A stretch of DNA of 64,000 bases from Candidatus Omnitrophota bacterium (GTDB lineage Bacteria > Ratteibacteria > UBA8468 > B48-G9 > DTJG01): the NCBI GenBank assembly GCA_023819255.1, contig JAMWBU010000002.1:20283-84282 (forward strand), given 5' to 3'. A program made the position numbers and the translations under genes. This document shows, piece by piece, positions 6,949 to 17,335 of this stretch. Under the pieces are notes generated by a model. The model was not told where the DNA came from. It saw only the letters and a program-made list of their open reading frames with translations, and did not search any database. Positions within the stretch are counted from its first letter, which is position 1. Every line of letters begins with the position of its first letter.

Positions 6949-7692
6949 CTAAACCAAGTGTTTTTTAAACCAGTCAACCACTATCCTGTATACCTTTTCT
7001 CTTCCTGGTTCAAGCCCGTGATTTGCTCCTTCAATTATTATTTTTTGCTTTGGTTCGTTCGCAATTTCAAAATATGCCTCCATTTCATATGGAGGAACAA
7101 TATCATCCTTTTCTCCGTGAATAAATAAAATTGGTGAATGAATCTGTTTGATGGACTTTAGTAAATCGTAATTATCAAAATCCTTCCAGAATTGAGGTTC
7201 AATTTCCAGTGTCCAGAATTTTGAAATACCATCAGGGTCGTAGCCATCGCCAAAAAGCATCCCTAATATCTCTTTTGGATGCGATATCGAACCCATCATA
7301 ACAAGGCACTTCACTTCCGGCTCCAACGCTATTGTGGTTGATGTGCCAAAAGATTGCGCCAGAATTCCAATTCTCGAAGTTTCCACTTTTGATTGCGACT
7401 TAACAAAATCAAGAATTGCAGATAGATCGGATTTCAGTTTTGATAAAGAAGTTTTGTTATAATTGCCCTCGCTTTCACCACAACCCGAAAAGTCAAACCT
7501 GTAAACCAGAAAATTGGCATCAGAAACATTTTTTGCTATATCATCAAACATTCCTGACTCCTCTTTGGTAACCCCGAAACCATGAACAAGAATAACAGCA
7601 GGATATTTTGCCTTTTCCAGTGCAGGAATCGTCATTATTCCAACAAGCTTTTCATTGAATCCATTAAGCGTTGTTACTTTTATTTCCTTCAT
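6949..7692 (-). CDS. Alpha/beta hydrolase (serine esterase/peptidase-like)
   Basis: The protein has 247 residues when started at the ATG at 7692; an open frame extends 51 codons upstream but that part is not protein-like. The alpha/beta hydrolase core is clear: VHGFG oxyanion loop at ~37, nucleophile elbow AQSFG with Ser114 (the first Gly of G-x-S-x-G is Ala), Asp196/Asp197 in HGEKDD, and His225 in GANHG. It is cytoplasmic. It resembles the serine aminopeptidase/dienelactone hydrolase group, which act on small esters or peptides. A promoter places the transcript start at the ATG, so its mRNA may be leaderless. Confidence 0.85.
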   Translation of the reverse strand: MKEIKVTTLNGFNEKLVGIMTIPALEKAKYPAVILVHGFGVTKEESGMFDDIAKNVSDANFLVYRFDFSGCGESEGNYNKTSLSKLKSDLSAILDFVKSQSKVETSRIGILAQSFGTSTTIALEPEVKCLVMMGSISHPKEILGMLFGDGYDPDGISKFWTLEIEPQFWKDFDNYDLLKSIKQIHSPILFIHGEKDDIVPPYEMEAYFEIANEPKQKIIIEGANHGLEPGREKVYRIVVDWFKKHLV

Positions 7693-7699
7693 ACTTATA

Positions 7700-7728
7700 A
7701 GTATACAGGAATTACTGTAAATTGTAAA
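7700..7728 (-). promoter_or_regulatory. Promoter giving a leaderless mRNA for the alpha/beta hydrolase
   Basis: On the minus strand TTTACA and TATACT stand 17 bp apart, and the -10 ends seven bases before the ATG. Transcription would start at or beside the A of the start codon. No ribosome site exists before the ATG, which fits. Confidence 0.55.
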
Positions 7729-8112
7729 AATTGAACTTAAGCACGGACATAAGCCAAAAACGTCGCAAATTTTGATAGAACAAAAACATTTTGACCTGTT
7801 TCGGAAAGGATGCCAAATTTTCATTCTAATGCATATTGGGGACACAAAAAAACGAGAAAACGCTTCGTCCTAACCTGATAAATGGCATTCAAAGAAAAGT
7901 AAAACTTCGAGAAACGAAAGCGTCCTGATCCGTGAATTATTTATCTATATCAAAAAAAATTACGTCAGTTACAATGACCGATCTTGTTTCTGACACAATA
8001 CCAATTGGGCTATGGGGAATAGATAATTTCGCCTTTCTGTTTGAAAAAGCGATATAAAAAGATCCACGCCATCATTAAATATAAACTGCATGGCTTCGAG
8101 GTTAATAAAAAC
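7729..8112. other. Intergenic region without a recognised gene
   Basis: Nothing firm is seen. On the minus strand near 7930-8010 a short frame gives a protein-like stretch (PIGIVSETRSVIVTDVIFF) that is cut by a stop upstream, so it may be the end of a decayed gene. No terminator with a clear T-run was found. Confidence 0.3.
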
Positions 8113-9993
8113 TCAGCCAGTTTTTATTTGATATTGTTTTTTTTCAAAATCAACAATTATAAGTGTTCCGTCAGAAAATTCGGTTTGCTGAATATTTCCT
8201 TTTATATCAAGTAATTTGAAATCAGTCATTTTTTCAAATAGTATTTTTTCAGAAAGTTTCGCCATTGGCATGATTCTTCTCACAAATGCTATATCATCTT
8301 TATTGTAGGGAGCGGAATTACATTCAAGAGACCTCGGACGAATAGAAGGTATTCCTCCCCATAAAATACCCCATAGAAAGGAATTACCTTCTTTTTTTTG
8401 AGATATCCATACAGGTATTACTATACAGTCATGCCAGACAAGAGAATAAAGTGGGATAGGGATTCCCAGAGGTCCGTTTATTTTTTGTTTCAAGTCAAAA
8501 GGACAGATACCGGGTGGAACAGTATGGCAAAAATCAAGCACTGGTATTGCCCAATCCGCGCCTCCTTCAGAAGATGTTACCCATCCAAAACTCTGACACA
8601 TCGCAAATATTCGGGACCAGTATTTTATTGTATCTTTTTTTGAAGAAATATGTTTCTGATTATAACACTCCCTTACATGACTGGCCGTAAAACAATCAAG
8701 ATAAGTTCCGGATGGATTAATTTTTTTCCTGACTTCTGTAAGATTTCTTTTTGCAAACCTCATTGTTTGTTTTGGGCATAACCAGCTCTGTCTCCCTCCA
8801 AGCCATTCGTTATTTTCCGGTCTTATGCCACTTAAATCAATGATAGTAAATTCAGGTTTAAAGGCACTGCTATCCGCGTAAAGATCAACATAATTATCAT
8901 GCAAAAGAAATATATGTCCCATTGCTTGAATTTCATTTGCCATTTTTGTCAGACCTTCCCATCCGCCAAGCATGGGATCAGGAGGTAATATGTCCGGATG
9001 TAAACAATCATACCCTTTTCTTCCCCAACCATCAACATGAACCACTGCTTTTTCAACGGGGACATCTCTTACAAATGATTTAAATCTTTTCAATCCTTCC
9101 GCAAAAGACATTCTTTTCCATACATCCTTCTTTCTGAAATTGCCAAACCAGGATTCATGCCATATGCTTAAAATAATAGAACCTTTAAGTTTTTCTACAT
9201 TTTTTCTTTCTTTTGCTTTCTCTTTCAATGTTTTTGCCAGTCCTCTTTTTTCGGCAAACTTTCTGTAAGTCCTGGCAAGTAGAACAACATCACATCGTTC
9301 GAAAAACTTATAGCTTATTTTCCTCGGATAAGAAAAGTTCCCGAGAGACGCCTGCCAGTAAGGATGAGCAGTATGTCCGAATCCGTTCTCGGTTATCAAC
9401 CTTATTCCCATATCCTCAGGTGTTTCAGGCAAAGCAATAAGCCCGCATCCGATATCTGTTATCTGTCCCCACCATGGCATTACAAAACCCAGTTGTGCAT
9501 AAACTGGCAAGGTATGGTCTAATTCATACGGGAATTTTTTATTAAGAAGACAACCATGCCCGTATGGAAGAACAAGAAAACCATCGGATTTTTCAGGAAA
9601 TAAAAAACCCCTTGGATAATAACTATCTATAAGTGAAACTTCCCCTCTTCCATTTTTAGTTTTAACTGTAATTGAAAGAGTATCCTTTTTCAGTTCTAAA
9701 ACTAAATTTACTGCAAAATCTATGGTTCCCCATACATTGGGTCTGTAAGGAAACTTTGTTAGCCAGATTTCAATGAAATTAACGCCTTTCCTGCATTCAA
9801 TGCTGCCCGCTGAACTGAAAGGAAGACCTATTAATGGACCGGCATGTCCCTCTACTCCTATATCCCCCGGGCCGTTTTTTTGCATCAACCATTTTATACC
9901 GGTTCTTAAGTCAAAAACTGATAGAGTTAGATCTTTCTTATCTATTTCTGCTTTAAGAAAATCATTTTTTAGAATAATCTTTTCCTGGTTCAC
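8113..9993 (-). CDS. DUF5696/GH101-like glycosidase-type protein
   Basis: The protein has 626 residues and no signal peptide. The N-terminal ~230 residues are a beta-sandwich like those preceding GH101-type barrels. The barrel follows, with VEKAVVHVDGWGRKGYDC and, later, a Gly-Thr-Tyr-Leu-Asp strand (TYLDCFTASHVRECYN) where clan members place the nucleophile Asp. Trp-rich segments (WWGQ, WHESWFGN) fit a carbohydrate site. Relatives of GH101 cleave O-glycan alpha-GalNAc linkages, but the substrate here is unknown. The start is a GTG with GAGGAG before it, overlapping the upstream stop (GTGA). It is the last gene of the seven-gene operon. The lack of a signal peptide is odd beside two secreted partners. 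Confidence 0.7.
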   Translation of the reverse strand: MNQEKIILKNDFLKAEIDKKDLTLSVFDLRTGIKWLMQKNGPGDIGVEGHAGPLIGLPFSSAGSIECRKGVNFIEIWLTKFPYRPNVWGTIDFAVNLVLELKKDTLSITVKTKNGRGEVSLIDSYYPRGFLFPEKSDGFLVLPYGHGCLLNKKFPYELDHTLPVYAQLGFVMPWWGQITDIGCGLIALPETPEDMGIRLITENGFGHTAHPYWQASLGNFSYPRKISYKFFERCDVVLLARTYRKFAEKRGLAKTLKEKAKERKNVEKLKGSIILSIWHESWFGNFRKKDVWKRMSFAEGLKRFKSFVRDVPVEKAVVHVDGWGRKGYDCLHPDILPPDPMLGGWEGLTKMANEIQAMGHIFLLHDNYVDLYADSSAFKPEFTIIDLSGIRPENNEWLGGRQSWLCPKQTMRFAKRNLTEVRKKINPSGTYLDCFTASHVRECYNQKHISSKKDTIKYWSRIFAMCQSFGWVTSSEGGADWAIPVLDFCHTVPPGICPFDLKQKINGPLGIPIPLYSLVWHDCIVIPVWISQKKEGNSFLWGILWGGIPSIRPRSLECNSAPYNKDDIAFVRRIMPMAKLSEKILFEKMTDFKLLDIKGNIQQTEFSDGTLIIVDFEKKQYQIKTG

Positions 9994-12599
9994 CTTTTCT
10001 CCTCAGCGTAAATTTTTATCAAAAGAATTTCTCGTGGATTAATATCAATTTCTAATTTTTTTAATTCATATTCTCTCAAAATTCCCTCTTTTATATTATC
10101 TGAGGAACTACTGCAAACTAAAACCCGGTAATCATTATTGGAAACAAGCGGTATATTAATAACGCAGGACCCTTTATTTTTGTCCCAGTTGGCAAGATAC
10201 AGGATAAAATTATTTTCATCTATCTTTCTTAAAATATATTCTATCCGTTTTTCATTATTATTGAAGTAATATTTTTTTCCGAGTAATTTATAAAACAAAT
10301 CTCCATATGTTTTCTTAAATGATTTTTTCATACCCTCTGCAGCCAGATTTGTATCTATGAACTTAACATTTGGATTTTTGAGCAATTCCTTTAGAAGTGG
10401 TTCAGGATATTCCACTCCATATTCATCTGTGGGAGCGAGTTGATTAAACATTACCAGTTTTACTCCTGAGTTCACTGCTTTTTTAATGTTTTCATACGCT
10501 TTTTTGGACATTGAGTAGCTGAAGGGAAGAATGAGCAGTTTATATTTATTAAGATCTTCCAGGGTTTCTTCTCTTTCTGTAAAACGAACATCGTACTGAA
10601 TCCCATTTTCAATCAAAATTGATTCAATTGCACGATTGGAATACATCCCCCTAAATCTTTCAAAATTGAGAGTCCTTTCCATTTCATCTAATGTTTCTGA
10701 ACGAACTGTTCCAAGTTCCTTTTCCATATAAAGAATGGTTGACCTTTTTGATTCTGGTTCAACAGTTCCCATGGCACTTTGAGATTTCACCTGCCACCAG
10801 TCCTCGGAAGCACGAGAAAAAAGAAGGCATGTTTCCGCAACATTTTTGCTCTCGGAAATCCCCCATTCTTCAAGTAATCTAACCATCCTCATCCCTTTTT
10901 TTATTCTTTCCCACCAATTTTTTCCTTCTATATAATTGAGACGATAAAGGTCTACTCTTGTCGCTCCTTCCATTATGAAAGGGAAGAGGTACCCATAGAA
11001 CAAAATTTCATTATTTATATCTGCTTGAAGGTGCTGAAATTTAAGTGATTGAATACTGGCTGAGAGTTTTGCGTCTGGGTAGGCGCCAGCAATCCTTCTT
11101 GCAAGCGCTGTATATCCCCCATAATTTAATGGGACATCTGCATACAATTGAACATGCGTAAAATTTCTGCTTTTGCCAATAATATCCAGTGCGATACCAT
11201 GCTCGAGTCCTGAGTTTGAGTATAAAGTAGCAGCAGGATTTACGCTACTTATTAGATTTAAATTCGGGTTCAACTTTTTAAGATTCCGTGCAACTTCATC
11301 AAATAATTCTGCAATTTTTTCATATTCAAAAAGTTTCCATTTTCTATATTGTTCGGTATCTATTGCTTTTCTCGGGTCAGGACTGGAACCTCTTTTAATA
11401 TCTCCACCTTTTCCAACTTTCGGTAAACCATCATAGCCATATCTTTTCTTGAATTCTCTTTCACACGAAGGGCAGTTTACTATTTCAAGATTATGGCCTT
11501 TAAAATAATACTCATCTGGCATAACATAAACTTCATCTATTCCTCGTTCAACTACTTCTTTTAATAAACCGAACCATTTTGTTTTGAAATCATCTTCACT
11601 GATTATGCAGGGGTATCTATTTGGTTCATATCCAGGATATAATCCTTTACTTGCTACAAGATCGCTCTGTTCATAGGGATAGTCCCATCTTCTGTCAGGC
11701 ATTGGTAACATCCTTTCCACAGATTGCATTGGAGAAATCCATGCATGTAGAAAAATGGACGCTATAAAATTCTTCTTATGTAATGCTTCTATAAAACCTC
11801 TGAGCGTATCCCTTCCATAATTTTGAGCAAGCTGGCTCTTCCATGGCATCTTATTATTACAGCAGTAAGTTTCTAAAAAAATTCTTACTCCTTGGGCATC
11901 TATTTCTTGTAATTTTTTTATCATTGATTGAAATCCTTTGTTTTCAGAGATTTCATCAACGTTTTCTGGCATTTTGTCCCCCGGGTTAATTCCTGCCATC
12001 CACAGATCCACGCAGGGGATAAACTTTATATTTTTTTTGGTTAGCTCCGGCCACCCGATAATATCTTTCTTTATTAATATTTTTTTGCCTCTTTCTTCAA
12101 TAGTTTTTTTAGGAAGGATCCTTTCTTTTGCATAAATTTCAATTTCTCCAAATATGGGATATGGAGAACGATAACCTGCTTTTCCACTTAAAGCAACAAG
12201 TTTTAACCCATAAATTTTTTTATTTACATGGATTATTGTCCATGCCTCTGATTCTTCTACTTTTTTCCCTTCCACTACTTTATTAAATAGATACTTACCT
12301 GTTTCATCACACAACAAAATAAAACTATCCGCGCCACTCTGGGTAAATTTAATAAAATTAACTGTTACAGGAAATGGAAAAAGCCATTCAATCCATCCAC
12401 CAATTTCAGGTCCACCAAGAAATTTAGAAACTGTTTTTGTATCGGCATCCGTAAGATAGTCTATATTCAACATATATGGGGCAGTTCTTACCTCAGCCCA
12501 GTTATACCAATCTAACTTATAACCCTCTTTATTGTTTGCATTTATAAAAAAACAATTAAATGATAACAAAACTCCCAGAATTTTCATTATTTCCTTCAT
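9990..12599 (-). CDS. Large secreted glycosidase-like protein (paralogue of 12596-16627)
   Basis: This 869-residue protein has an N-terminal signal (~1-22). A discoidin (F5/8 type C)-like region spans ~40-160, a TIM-barrel-like region ~185-600, a Rossmann-type domain like the beta-galactosidase trimerisation/amidotransferase fold ~640-780 (YKLLILPFSYSM, VKLVMFNQLAPTDEYG), and a C-terminal beta domain follows. In the barrel, VYVMPDEYY (~360) offers a candidate acid/base Glu, followed by a C-P-x-C motif and a KKRYG segment often seen in such enzymes. SEDWWQV near 603 is shared with its larger neighbour. It fits no common CAZy family that I recognise. Ribosome site CAGGAG; stop overlaps the next start by four bases. 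Confidence 0.75.
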   Translation of the reverse strand: MKEIMKILGVLLSFNCFFINANNKEGYKLDWYNWAEVRTAPYMLNIDYLTDADTKTVSKFLGGPEIGGWIEWLFPFPVTVNFIKFTQSGADSFILLCDETGKYLFNKVVEGKKVEESEAWTIIHVNKKIYGLKLVALSGKAGYRSPYPIFGEIEIYAKERILPKKTIEERGKKILIKKDIIGWPELTKKNIKFIPCVDLWMAGINPGDKMPENVDEISENKGFQSMIKKLQEIDAQGVRIFLETYCCNNKMPWKSQLAQNYGRDTLRGFIEALHKKNFIASIFLHAWISPMQSVERMLPMPDRRWDYPYEQSDLVASKGLYPGYEPNRYPCIISEDDFKTKWFGLLKEVVERGIDEVYVMPDEYYFKGHNLEIVNCPSCEREFKKRYGYDGLPKVGKGGDIKRGSSPDPRKAIDTEQYRKWKLFEYEKIAELFDEVARNLKKLNPNLNLISSVNPAATLYSNSGLEHGIALDIIGKSRNFTHVQLYADVPLNYGGYTALARRIAGAYPDAKLSASIQSLKFQHLQADINNEILFYGYLFPFIMEGATRVDLYRLNYIEGKNWWERIKKGMRMVRLLEEWGISESKNVAETCLLFSRASEDWWQVKSQSAMGTVEPESKRSTILYMEKELGTVRSETLDEMERTLNFERFRGMYSNRAIESILIENGIQYDVRFTEREETLEDLNKYKLLILPFSYSMSKKAYENIKKAVNSGVKLVMFNQLAPTDEYGVEYPEPLLKELLKNPNVKFIDTNLAAEGMKKSFKKTYGDLFYKLLGKKYYFNNNEKRIEYILRKIDENNFILYLANWDKNKGSCVINIPLVSNNDYRVLVCSSSSDNIKEGILREYELKKLEIDINPREILLIKIYAEEKR

Positions 12600-15500
12600 T
12601 TAATCTCCTGTTTCCTTTTTACATAAAGAACTTTCACATCCCATTTATTTAATGAAAGTCGCAATTTTTTTAGATCTAAACCATTAAAAGTTTCTTTATC
12701 TCCTATTTTTACTTTTTTTGTTCCTTCTATATCTCTCTGTAAAATCTCGTAATTTTTTGTTTGAGATAATTTCAATAATCCAAAATCAATTTCCACTGGT
12801 TTATCTGTCCAGTTTATAAAGGTCAGGATATAATCTCTCTTTTTATTTTCAAGAACATTAAATTCCACGTCTTCTTCATATGAATTGAAATAAAAAGCCT
12901 TTTTATCTCCCAATGCCTGATCTAATTCCTTTTTTAGAAACTTAATGAAATCAGAATAATGCCCAATTCCGGGTATATTTTCGTTTATATATATAACTTT
13001 GCCATTTTTAATTAATTCCTCAAAAAGTGCTTTTTCATAAAAATTTCCCCATTCATCAGTTTCTGCCTGTCTGTCAAATAAAATAATTTTTACTCCTTTT
13101 TTTATAAACTCATTGATTAAATTGAAAGTTTCCTTGCCCATACTATAAGGGAAAGGTAAAATTAAAAGCGAGTAGCCTTCAAGTTCATTCTTTAATTTTT
13201 GTATCGGATGCTCAAGGTAGTAAACGTCAAACGGATACCCATTTCTTAACAAAAATTCAATTAGATATTTAAAATACACATAGCCTCTAATCTGATCCAT
13301 CGGATCGCCTTCTTCATTGTATCTCTGTCTTACCTGCCACCAGTCTTCAGAAACCCTTGATCTCAAAATTGCTATATTTTTAGGAGTTTTTGCATCCTTT
13401 AAACCCCAGGAACTCATAGTTTCTATAATTGAATACCCTTCCCTGACATATTTATCATAGTTGCCGAAGAATATAGCATTATATCTCCAGAATAAAGTCA
13501 TTCTGGCTCCATTGACCACAGAACTTATGGGAGACGCTCTCATATACACTGGCGGAAAGTGAAGGTAAAACCCGGGATGTACGTCAAGAGTATCATTTCT
13601 CCATGACCAGGAACAATTGTGAAGAGATACAACACTTCCGTTATGATTTGCTCCGATTCCTATTTTTGCAGATAGAACAGTCACATAATGACCAAGTGAT
13701 CGAAAGGTAAGGTACTCATTCGCTCTGGCAAAATCAATTTTTGCTTTATTTCCCACAATGTCCTCTGCAATTCCAACATCAATGCGGCTATTCCATAAAG
13801 TACCGAGAGTAAAATGAACAGGTGATTTTGTGTATACCAATGGGTTTATTTTCTTTGCTTCATTTGCTGCATCTGAAAGATAACTGGCAAACTCTTCATA
13901 CGCAAACACAATCCATTTTCGAAACGCTTCTGTATCCTGCGGTTCTTGAGGTAAATTAGTTTTGTATCTTTCTTTAAATGCATTTCTAGTAATCTCATTT
14001 TGTCCTTTAAGATTTAATGCTGCACGATATCGCATCTGTTCATCAAATCCAATGCCAACGCCATCAACCCCGGAATAAACCTGTTCCCTCACTATTCCTT
14101 TCAAGTATTCTCTGTAATGCCTTGAAATATAAGGAGCAGGTACGTCTCTTGTATAGGTTTCCGGGAATTCTTCCAATTTCTTTGGATATGCTACTCTTCT
14201 CATTGTGAAAAGTTTTAACCCCTCTTTATGAAATGCTTCTACAACTTCTTTAAGAAAATTTTCGTTTGCACTGTGTTTATCATATCTACTTGGCCAGAGT
14301 AAAAAATGCTCATATGTTCTAGGGCCAGCAGTTTCCCATGTTGTTGGTGGCCACATATTCAGGATATTGCCTTTATAATTTTTGACTCCTTCAATAAAAT
14401 CCCTGAATGCTTTATATTCATTCAAAGAAGGCCTTTTATCCTTTTCTATTTTTATCCATTGAGGCAAACCGAACATCCATGGTTCAATATGAAATCCCGT
14501 AAAAACCCTTTCTTTTTCAGAAGGAGGGAATACATTTATTTCCTCTCCTGCCTCAATCATTGGAATGCCTTTTTCCATTTCTTGTTGTTTTTTCAATTTT
14601 TCATAATCTTTTTTACTGTCTACCATTATCTGAAAATCATAAATATTATTTTCACCTGAAAGGTCAATATACATTATTCCACAGGTTTCAACCGGTGGAA
14701 CAAAATTATTGTGTAAAAAAGATCTTGATACCCATGTTCCTCCAGGATTTGCGATTTTTCCTTCAAGGTCCATTCGTAAAAATGTCTCATACTCACCATC
14801 CCCATCCCTATCGGAAAGAATAGCCCATGGTCCTGAGGCAACACACACTGAAATTCTCGAAATTTTTTGCGGACTTTTGAATCTGAATTCATATTTAAAA
14901 AATTTCGCAGGCGTCCCTCTTTCAGGCACTGTTAGGGTTCTTAAATCAGGATCCTGGTCAACCAGATTTTTCACCATTGTTGTATATGGTTTTATACTTA
15001 TATCAGCAAACTGAGCAATATTGAAAAGTTCCCTGGAAGTAATATCAGGCCCTACATAATTATGAATAATATTCACTTTACCAGGTGTTGGCTCAGGTAT
15101 CTCAGCAGGAATGATATCAGGGAAAATCTCTTTCGTTAAGGTCCCGGTCAATTTAAGTCCACTATCAATAATTCTGTACTTTCCATAAGATGGTTCCCTG
15201 ACAACTCCAAGGTATATTTCTCCTCCATCTTTCATCTCCACTTTCCCTTCTTCCAACTTAAACACCCCTTTTATTTCCAGAGGTTTATCTTTTATTGTCA
15301 ATATACCATTTGGTTTTTTGATTATTAGATTTTGGAATGCCGCACTGTAATAGTATTGTTCCACTCCTCCAGATTGTATTATTGCGTTAGAACCCGTAGT
15401 AAATATTATTCTGGCGTTCTTACCTGAATTTAGACGAATTGTATTCACTGAAGGGTTTTCTGGACAGGGCGAAAAATACCAATTACCCGCAACTTCAATG

Positions 15501-16627
15501 GTATTATCTCCTGTGTTGAAAGTGCCTGTTTTGAAATCAACATTTCCATCTACCGCTAAGGAACTTTTCAGTTCAACAGAATATGCGTAATGTCCTGTGT
15601 CTATTTTTAGATTTGAAACTTCAATTTTTCCTGCCAGTAAATCTGATTTATAACATCCTGCTGAAAAAATTAAATCTATTTTACCCTGTATTTGACCTTT
15701 ATTTATTAATCCACGGCTGTAAGAACCACCAAATTCTATTATTTCAGTACTATTCAACGAAAGAGTGTTTGTTTCACCAATATATAAGCCAGCGCATGAT
15801 AAATTTCCTGTTAATTTTACTCTTCCTGATTTTTTCTCTATTTTTATAGGCGGTAGAATTCCTCCATCTTTTAATATTTTTATTTCCTGTAAATCATTTT
15901 TATTCAAAACTATCCACCCATCTCCTCTGCCGCTGGCAACAGGCGAATCGTTACTTATAATATTTCCATAAAGAAAAATATTTCCTTCAAGTATCATACC
16001 TGCTGTTCTCGGCATTCGCCCATCAAAAATTAAATCCCCATTTATATGAATAGAAGCATCTTTATTTACATATAACAAGTGTCCGGATAAAATCAAATTT
16101 TCCTTAACCACAACCTTATCAATTACTGTTATCTGATATGAAGGAGCGCCAGAAGAAAGAGTGATTGAAGAAAAAACTGCTCCGTTTGTTTTCAATATCG
16201 CATCAAATGAATATATGCCAAAAATGAGTGCAGGAAACCCTTTAACTTCGCCTTCATTAACAAAACCACCCCTTCCTATGGTTAATACGGAACCCTCTTT
16301 CTCTGCATCTATAATTCCTTTGTTTATAATTCCCTTTTTATTGTTTACTCCAAGATTTGTAAGCTTGATGCTATGACCATTCAGTTTAATTGATGCTTCT
16401 TTTTCTATTGTAAGGGATCCATCTATGGAAATATCAGAAGTTAGTGATGGATATTTTAATTTACCGGAAGGGATAAGAACATCGTTATTATCAGATTTAT
16501 CAGGAACTTTTGCCTTTGACCAGTTTTCCTCATTAAACCATTCAGAACTTTTTCCCTCCCAGATATTTATTTCGGCAGACAACAGAGAAGAAAAAGCAAG
16601 TATTATTATCAATAAATTTTTCTTCAT
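12596..16627 (-). CDS. Giant secreted beta-helix plus glycosidase-like protein
   Basis: This 1343-residue protein starts with a cleavable signal peptide (~18 residues, ending LLSA). Residues ~20-55 show the pattern W-x-G-x-S-x-W-x-(4)-NW-x-(4)-VP before a DVLIP strand. That pattern commonly opens secreted parallel beta-helix proteins. Repeated strands continue to ~500. A discoidin-like domain follows (~570-680), then a barrel (~705-1090) with VGIGFDEQMRY as candidate acid/base, a Rossmann domain (~1150-1260, LLILPFPYSMG) and a beta tail. From the discoidin part onward it is colinear with the 869-residue neighbour, so they are tandem duplicates, one with an added adhesive or glycan-binding head. 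G-run ribosome site. Confidence 0.75.
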   Translation of the reverse strand: MKKNLLIIILAFSSLLSAEINIWEGKSSEWFNEENWSKAKVPDKSDNNDVLIPSGKLKYPSLTSDISIDGSLTIEKEASIKLNGHSIKLTNLGVNNKKGIINKGIIDAEKEGSVLTIGRGGFVNEGEVKGFPALIFGIYSFDAILKTNGAVFSSITLSSGAPSYQITVIDKVVVKENLILSGHLLYVNKDASIHINGDLIFDGRMPRTAGMILEGNIFLYGNIISNDSPVASGRGDGWIVLNKNDLQEIKILKDGGILPPIKIEKKSGRVKLTGNLSCAGLYIGETNTLSLNSTEIIEFGGSYSRGLINKGQIQGKIDLIFSAGCYKSDLLAGKIEVSNLKIDTGHYAYSVELKSSLAVDGNVDFKTGTFNTGDNTIEVAGNWYFSPCPENPSVNTIRLNSGKNARIIFTTGSNAIIQSGGVEQYYYSAAFQNLIIKKPNGILTIKDKPLEIKGVFKLEEGKVEMKDGGEIYLGVVREPSYGKYRIIDSGLKLTGTLTKEIFPDIIPAEIPEPTPGKVNIIHNYVGPDITSRELFNIAQFADISIKPYTTMVKNLVDQDPDLRTLTVPERGTPAKFFKYEFRFKSPQKISRISVCVASGPWAILSDRDGDGEYETFLRMDLEGKIANPGGTWVSRSFLHNNFVPPVETCGIMYIDLSGENNIYDFQIMVDSKKDYEKLKKQQEMEKGIPMIEAGEEINVFPPSEKERVFTGFHIEPWMFGLPQWIKIEKDKRPSLNEYKAFRDFIEGVKNYKGNILNMWPPTTWETAGPRTYEHFLLWPSRYDKHSANENFLKEVVEAFHKEGLKLFTMRRVAYPKKLEEFPETYTRDVPAPYISRHYREYLKGIVREQVYSGVDGVGIGFDEQMRYRAALNLKGQNEITRNAFKERYKTNLPQEPQDTEAFRKWIVFAYEEFASYLSDAANEAKKINPLVYTKSPVHFTLGTLWNSRIDVGIAEDIVGNKAKIDFARANEYLTFRSLGHYVTVLSAKIGIGANHNGSVVSLHNCSWSWRNDTLDVHPGFYLHFPPVYMRASPISSVVNGARMTLFWRYNAIFFGNYDKYVREGYSIIETMSSWGLKDAKTPKNIAILRSRVSEDWWQVRQRYNEEGDPMDQIRGYVYFKYLIEFLLRNGYPFDVYYLEHPIQKLKNELEGYSLLILPFPYSMGKETFNLINEFIKKGVKIILFDRQAETDEWGNFYEKALFEELIKNGKVIYINENIPGIGHYSDFIKFLKKELDQALGDKKAFYFNSYEEDVEFNVLENKKRDYILTFINWTDKPVEIDFGLLKLSQTKNYEILQRDIEGTKKVKIGDKETFNGLDLKKLRLSLNKWDVKVLYVKRKQEIK

Positions 16628-16653
16628 TTTACCCCCCCAAGAATTCGAAAATA

Positions 16654-17319
16654 TTAATATCCTGCAAATTTCTGTCCAAAATAAGGAACCAGATTTGAAG
16701 GACTTTCAAGAAACCCTTTTGAAAAGGAGCCAGCATTGCCACCAGCAAATAGCACATTCGTATTATCTCCATGTAGATACCATATCTGCGCTGTCTGATT
16801 AATATGATCAATGTTTCCTTCAAGAAAAAGGATATGAGTCGATGGGTCTGGAATATGACTGATTTTCTTGCCAAGATATACCATATTTGCATACCCGGCC
16901 GGGAAACCGCTTGTAATTCTATTGAAACAATATATCCTTTTTATTCTGACGTCTGTGGATGGAAAACAGCTGTATGTTGAATCAGGTGTTCCATCAAGTC
17001 CCACAGCAGGACAGGTATATATTTCCGGCGTTTTTGTTGTGCCTGACTGCCATCCAACATATGGAAGTAAAAGAGTAAGATGGTTGTTATATGCTCTTTC
17101 TGCACCATCTCCTTGCATATAGGGTATCCGGTCATCATAATCATTTGCATACATACGAACAGCCAGACCAAGTTGTTTAAGATTGCTGATACATGAAGCC
17201 TGCTGCGCTCTAAGTCTTGCTTTGCCTAAAAGTGGAAGTATCAATGTCGCAAGAATAGCCATAATTGCCACTACCACGAGAAGTTCTATCAGAGTGAACC
17301 CGCATCTTTTCTTTTTCAT
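16654..17319 (-). CDS. Type II pseudopilin, degenerate H-X9-DG type
   Basis: The protein has 221 residues. A basic MKKKRCG precedes the prepilin peptidase site, then [17 protein letters not shown] with the conserved Glu at +5 of the mature protein. The N-methylation/cleavage motif is intact. The C-terminal half belongs to the family with an H-X9-DG signature, but here it reads H-x9-GG, so the Asp is lost. Such proteins sit in the inner membrane and are thought to be minor pseudopilins or substrates of a type II secretion/type IV pilus machine. No ATPase, secretin or peptidase gene lies nearby. The ribosome site is a perfect GGAGG. It is the fourth gene of the operon, 26 bp before the giant enzyme gene. 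Confidence 0.88.
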   Translation of the reverse strand: MKKKRCGFTLIELLVVVAIMAILATLILPLLGKARLRAQQASCISNLKQLGLAVRMYANDYDDRIPYMQGDGAERAYNNHLTLLLPYVGWQSGTTKTPEIYTCPAVGLDGTPDSTYSCFPSTDVRIKRIYCFNRITSGFPAGYANMVYLGKKISHIPDPSTHILFLEGNIDHINQTAQIWYLHGDNTNVLFAGGNAGSFSKGFLESPSNLVPYFGQKFAGY

Positions 17320-17335
17320 AACTTACCTCCTTTAA

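Noticed and set aside
6949..7845. Long form of the alpha/beta hydrolase
   Set aside because: The first 51 codons (Cys- and Ile-rich) lack similarity to the family, and a promoter points to the ATG at 7692.
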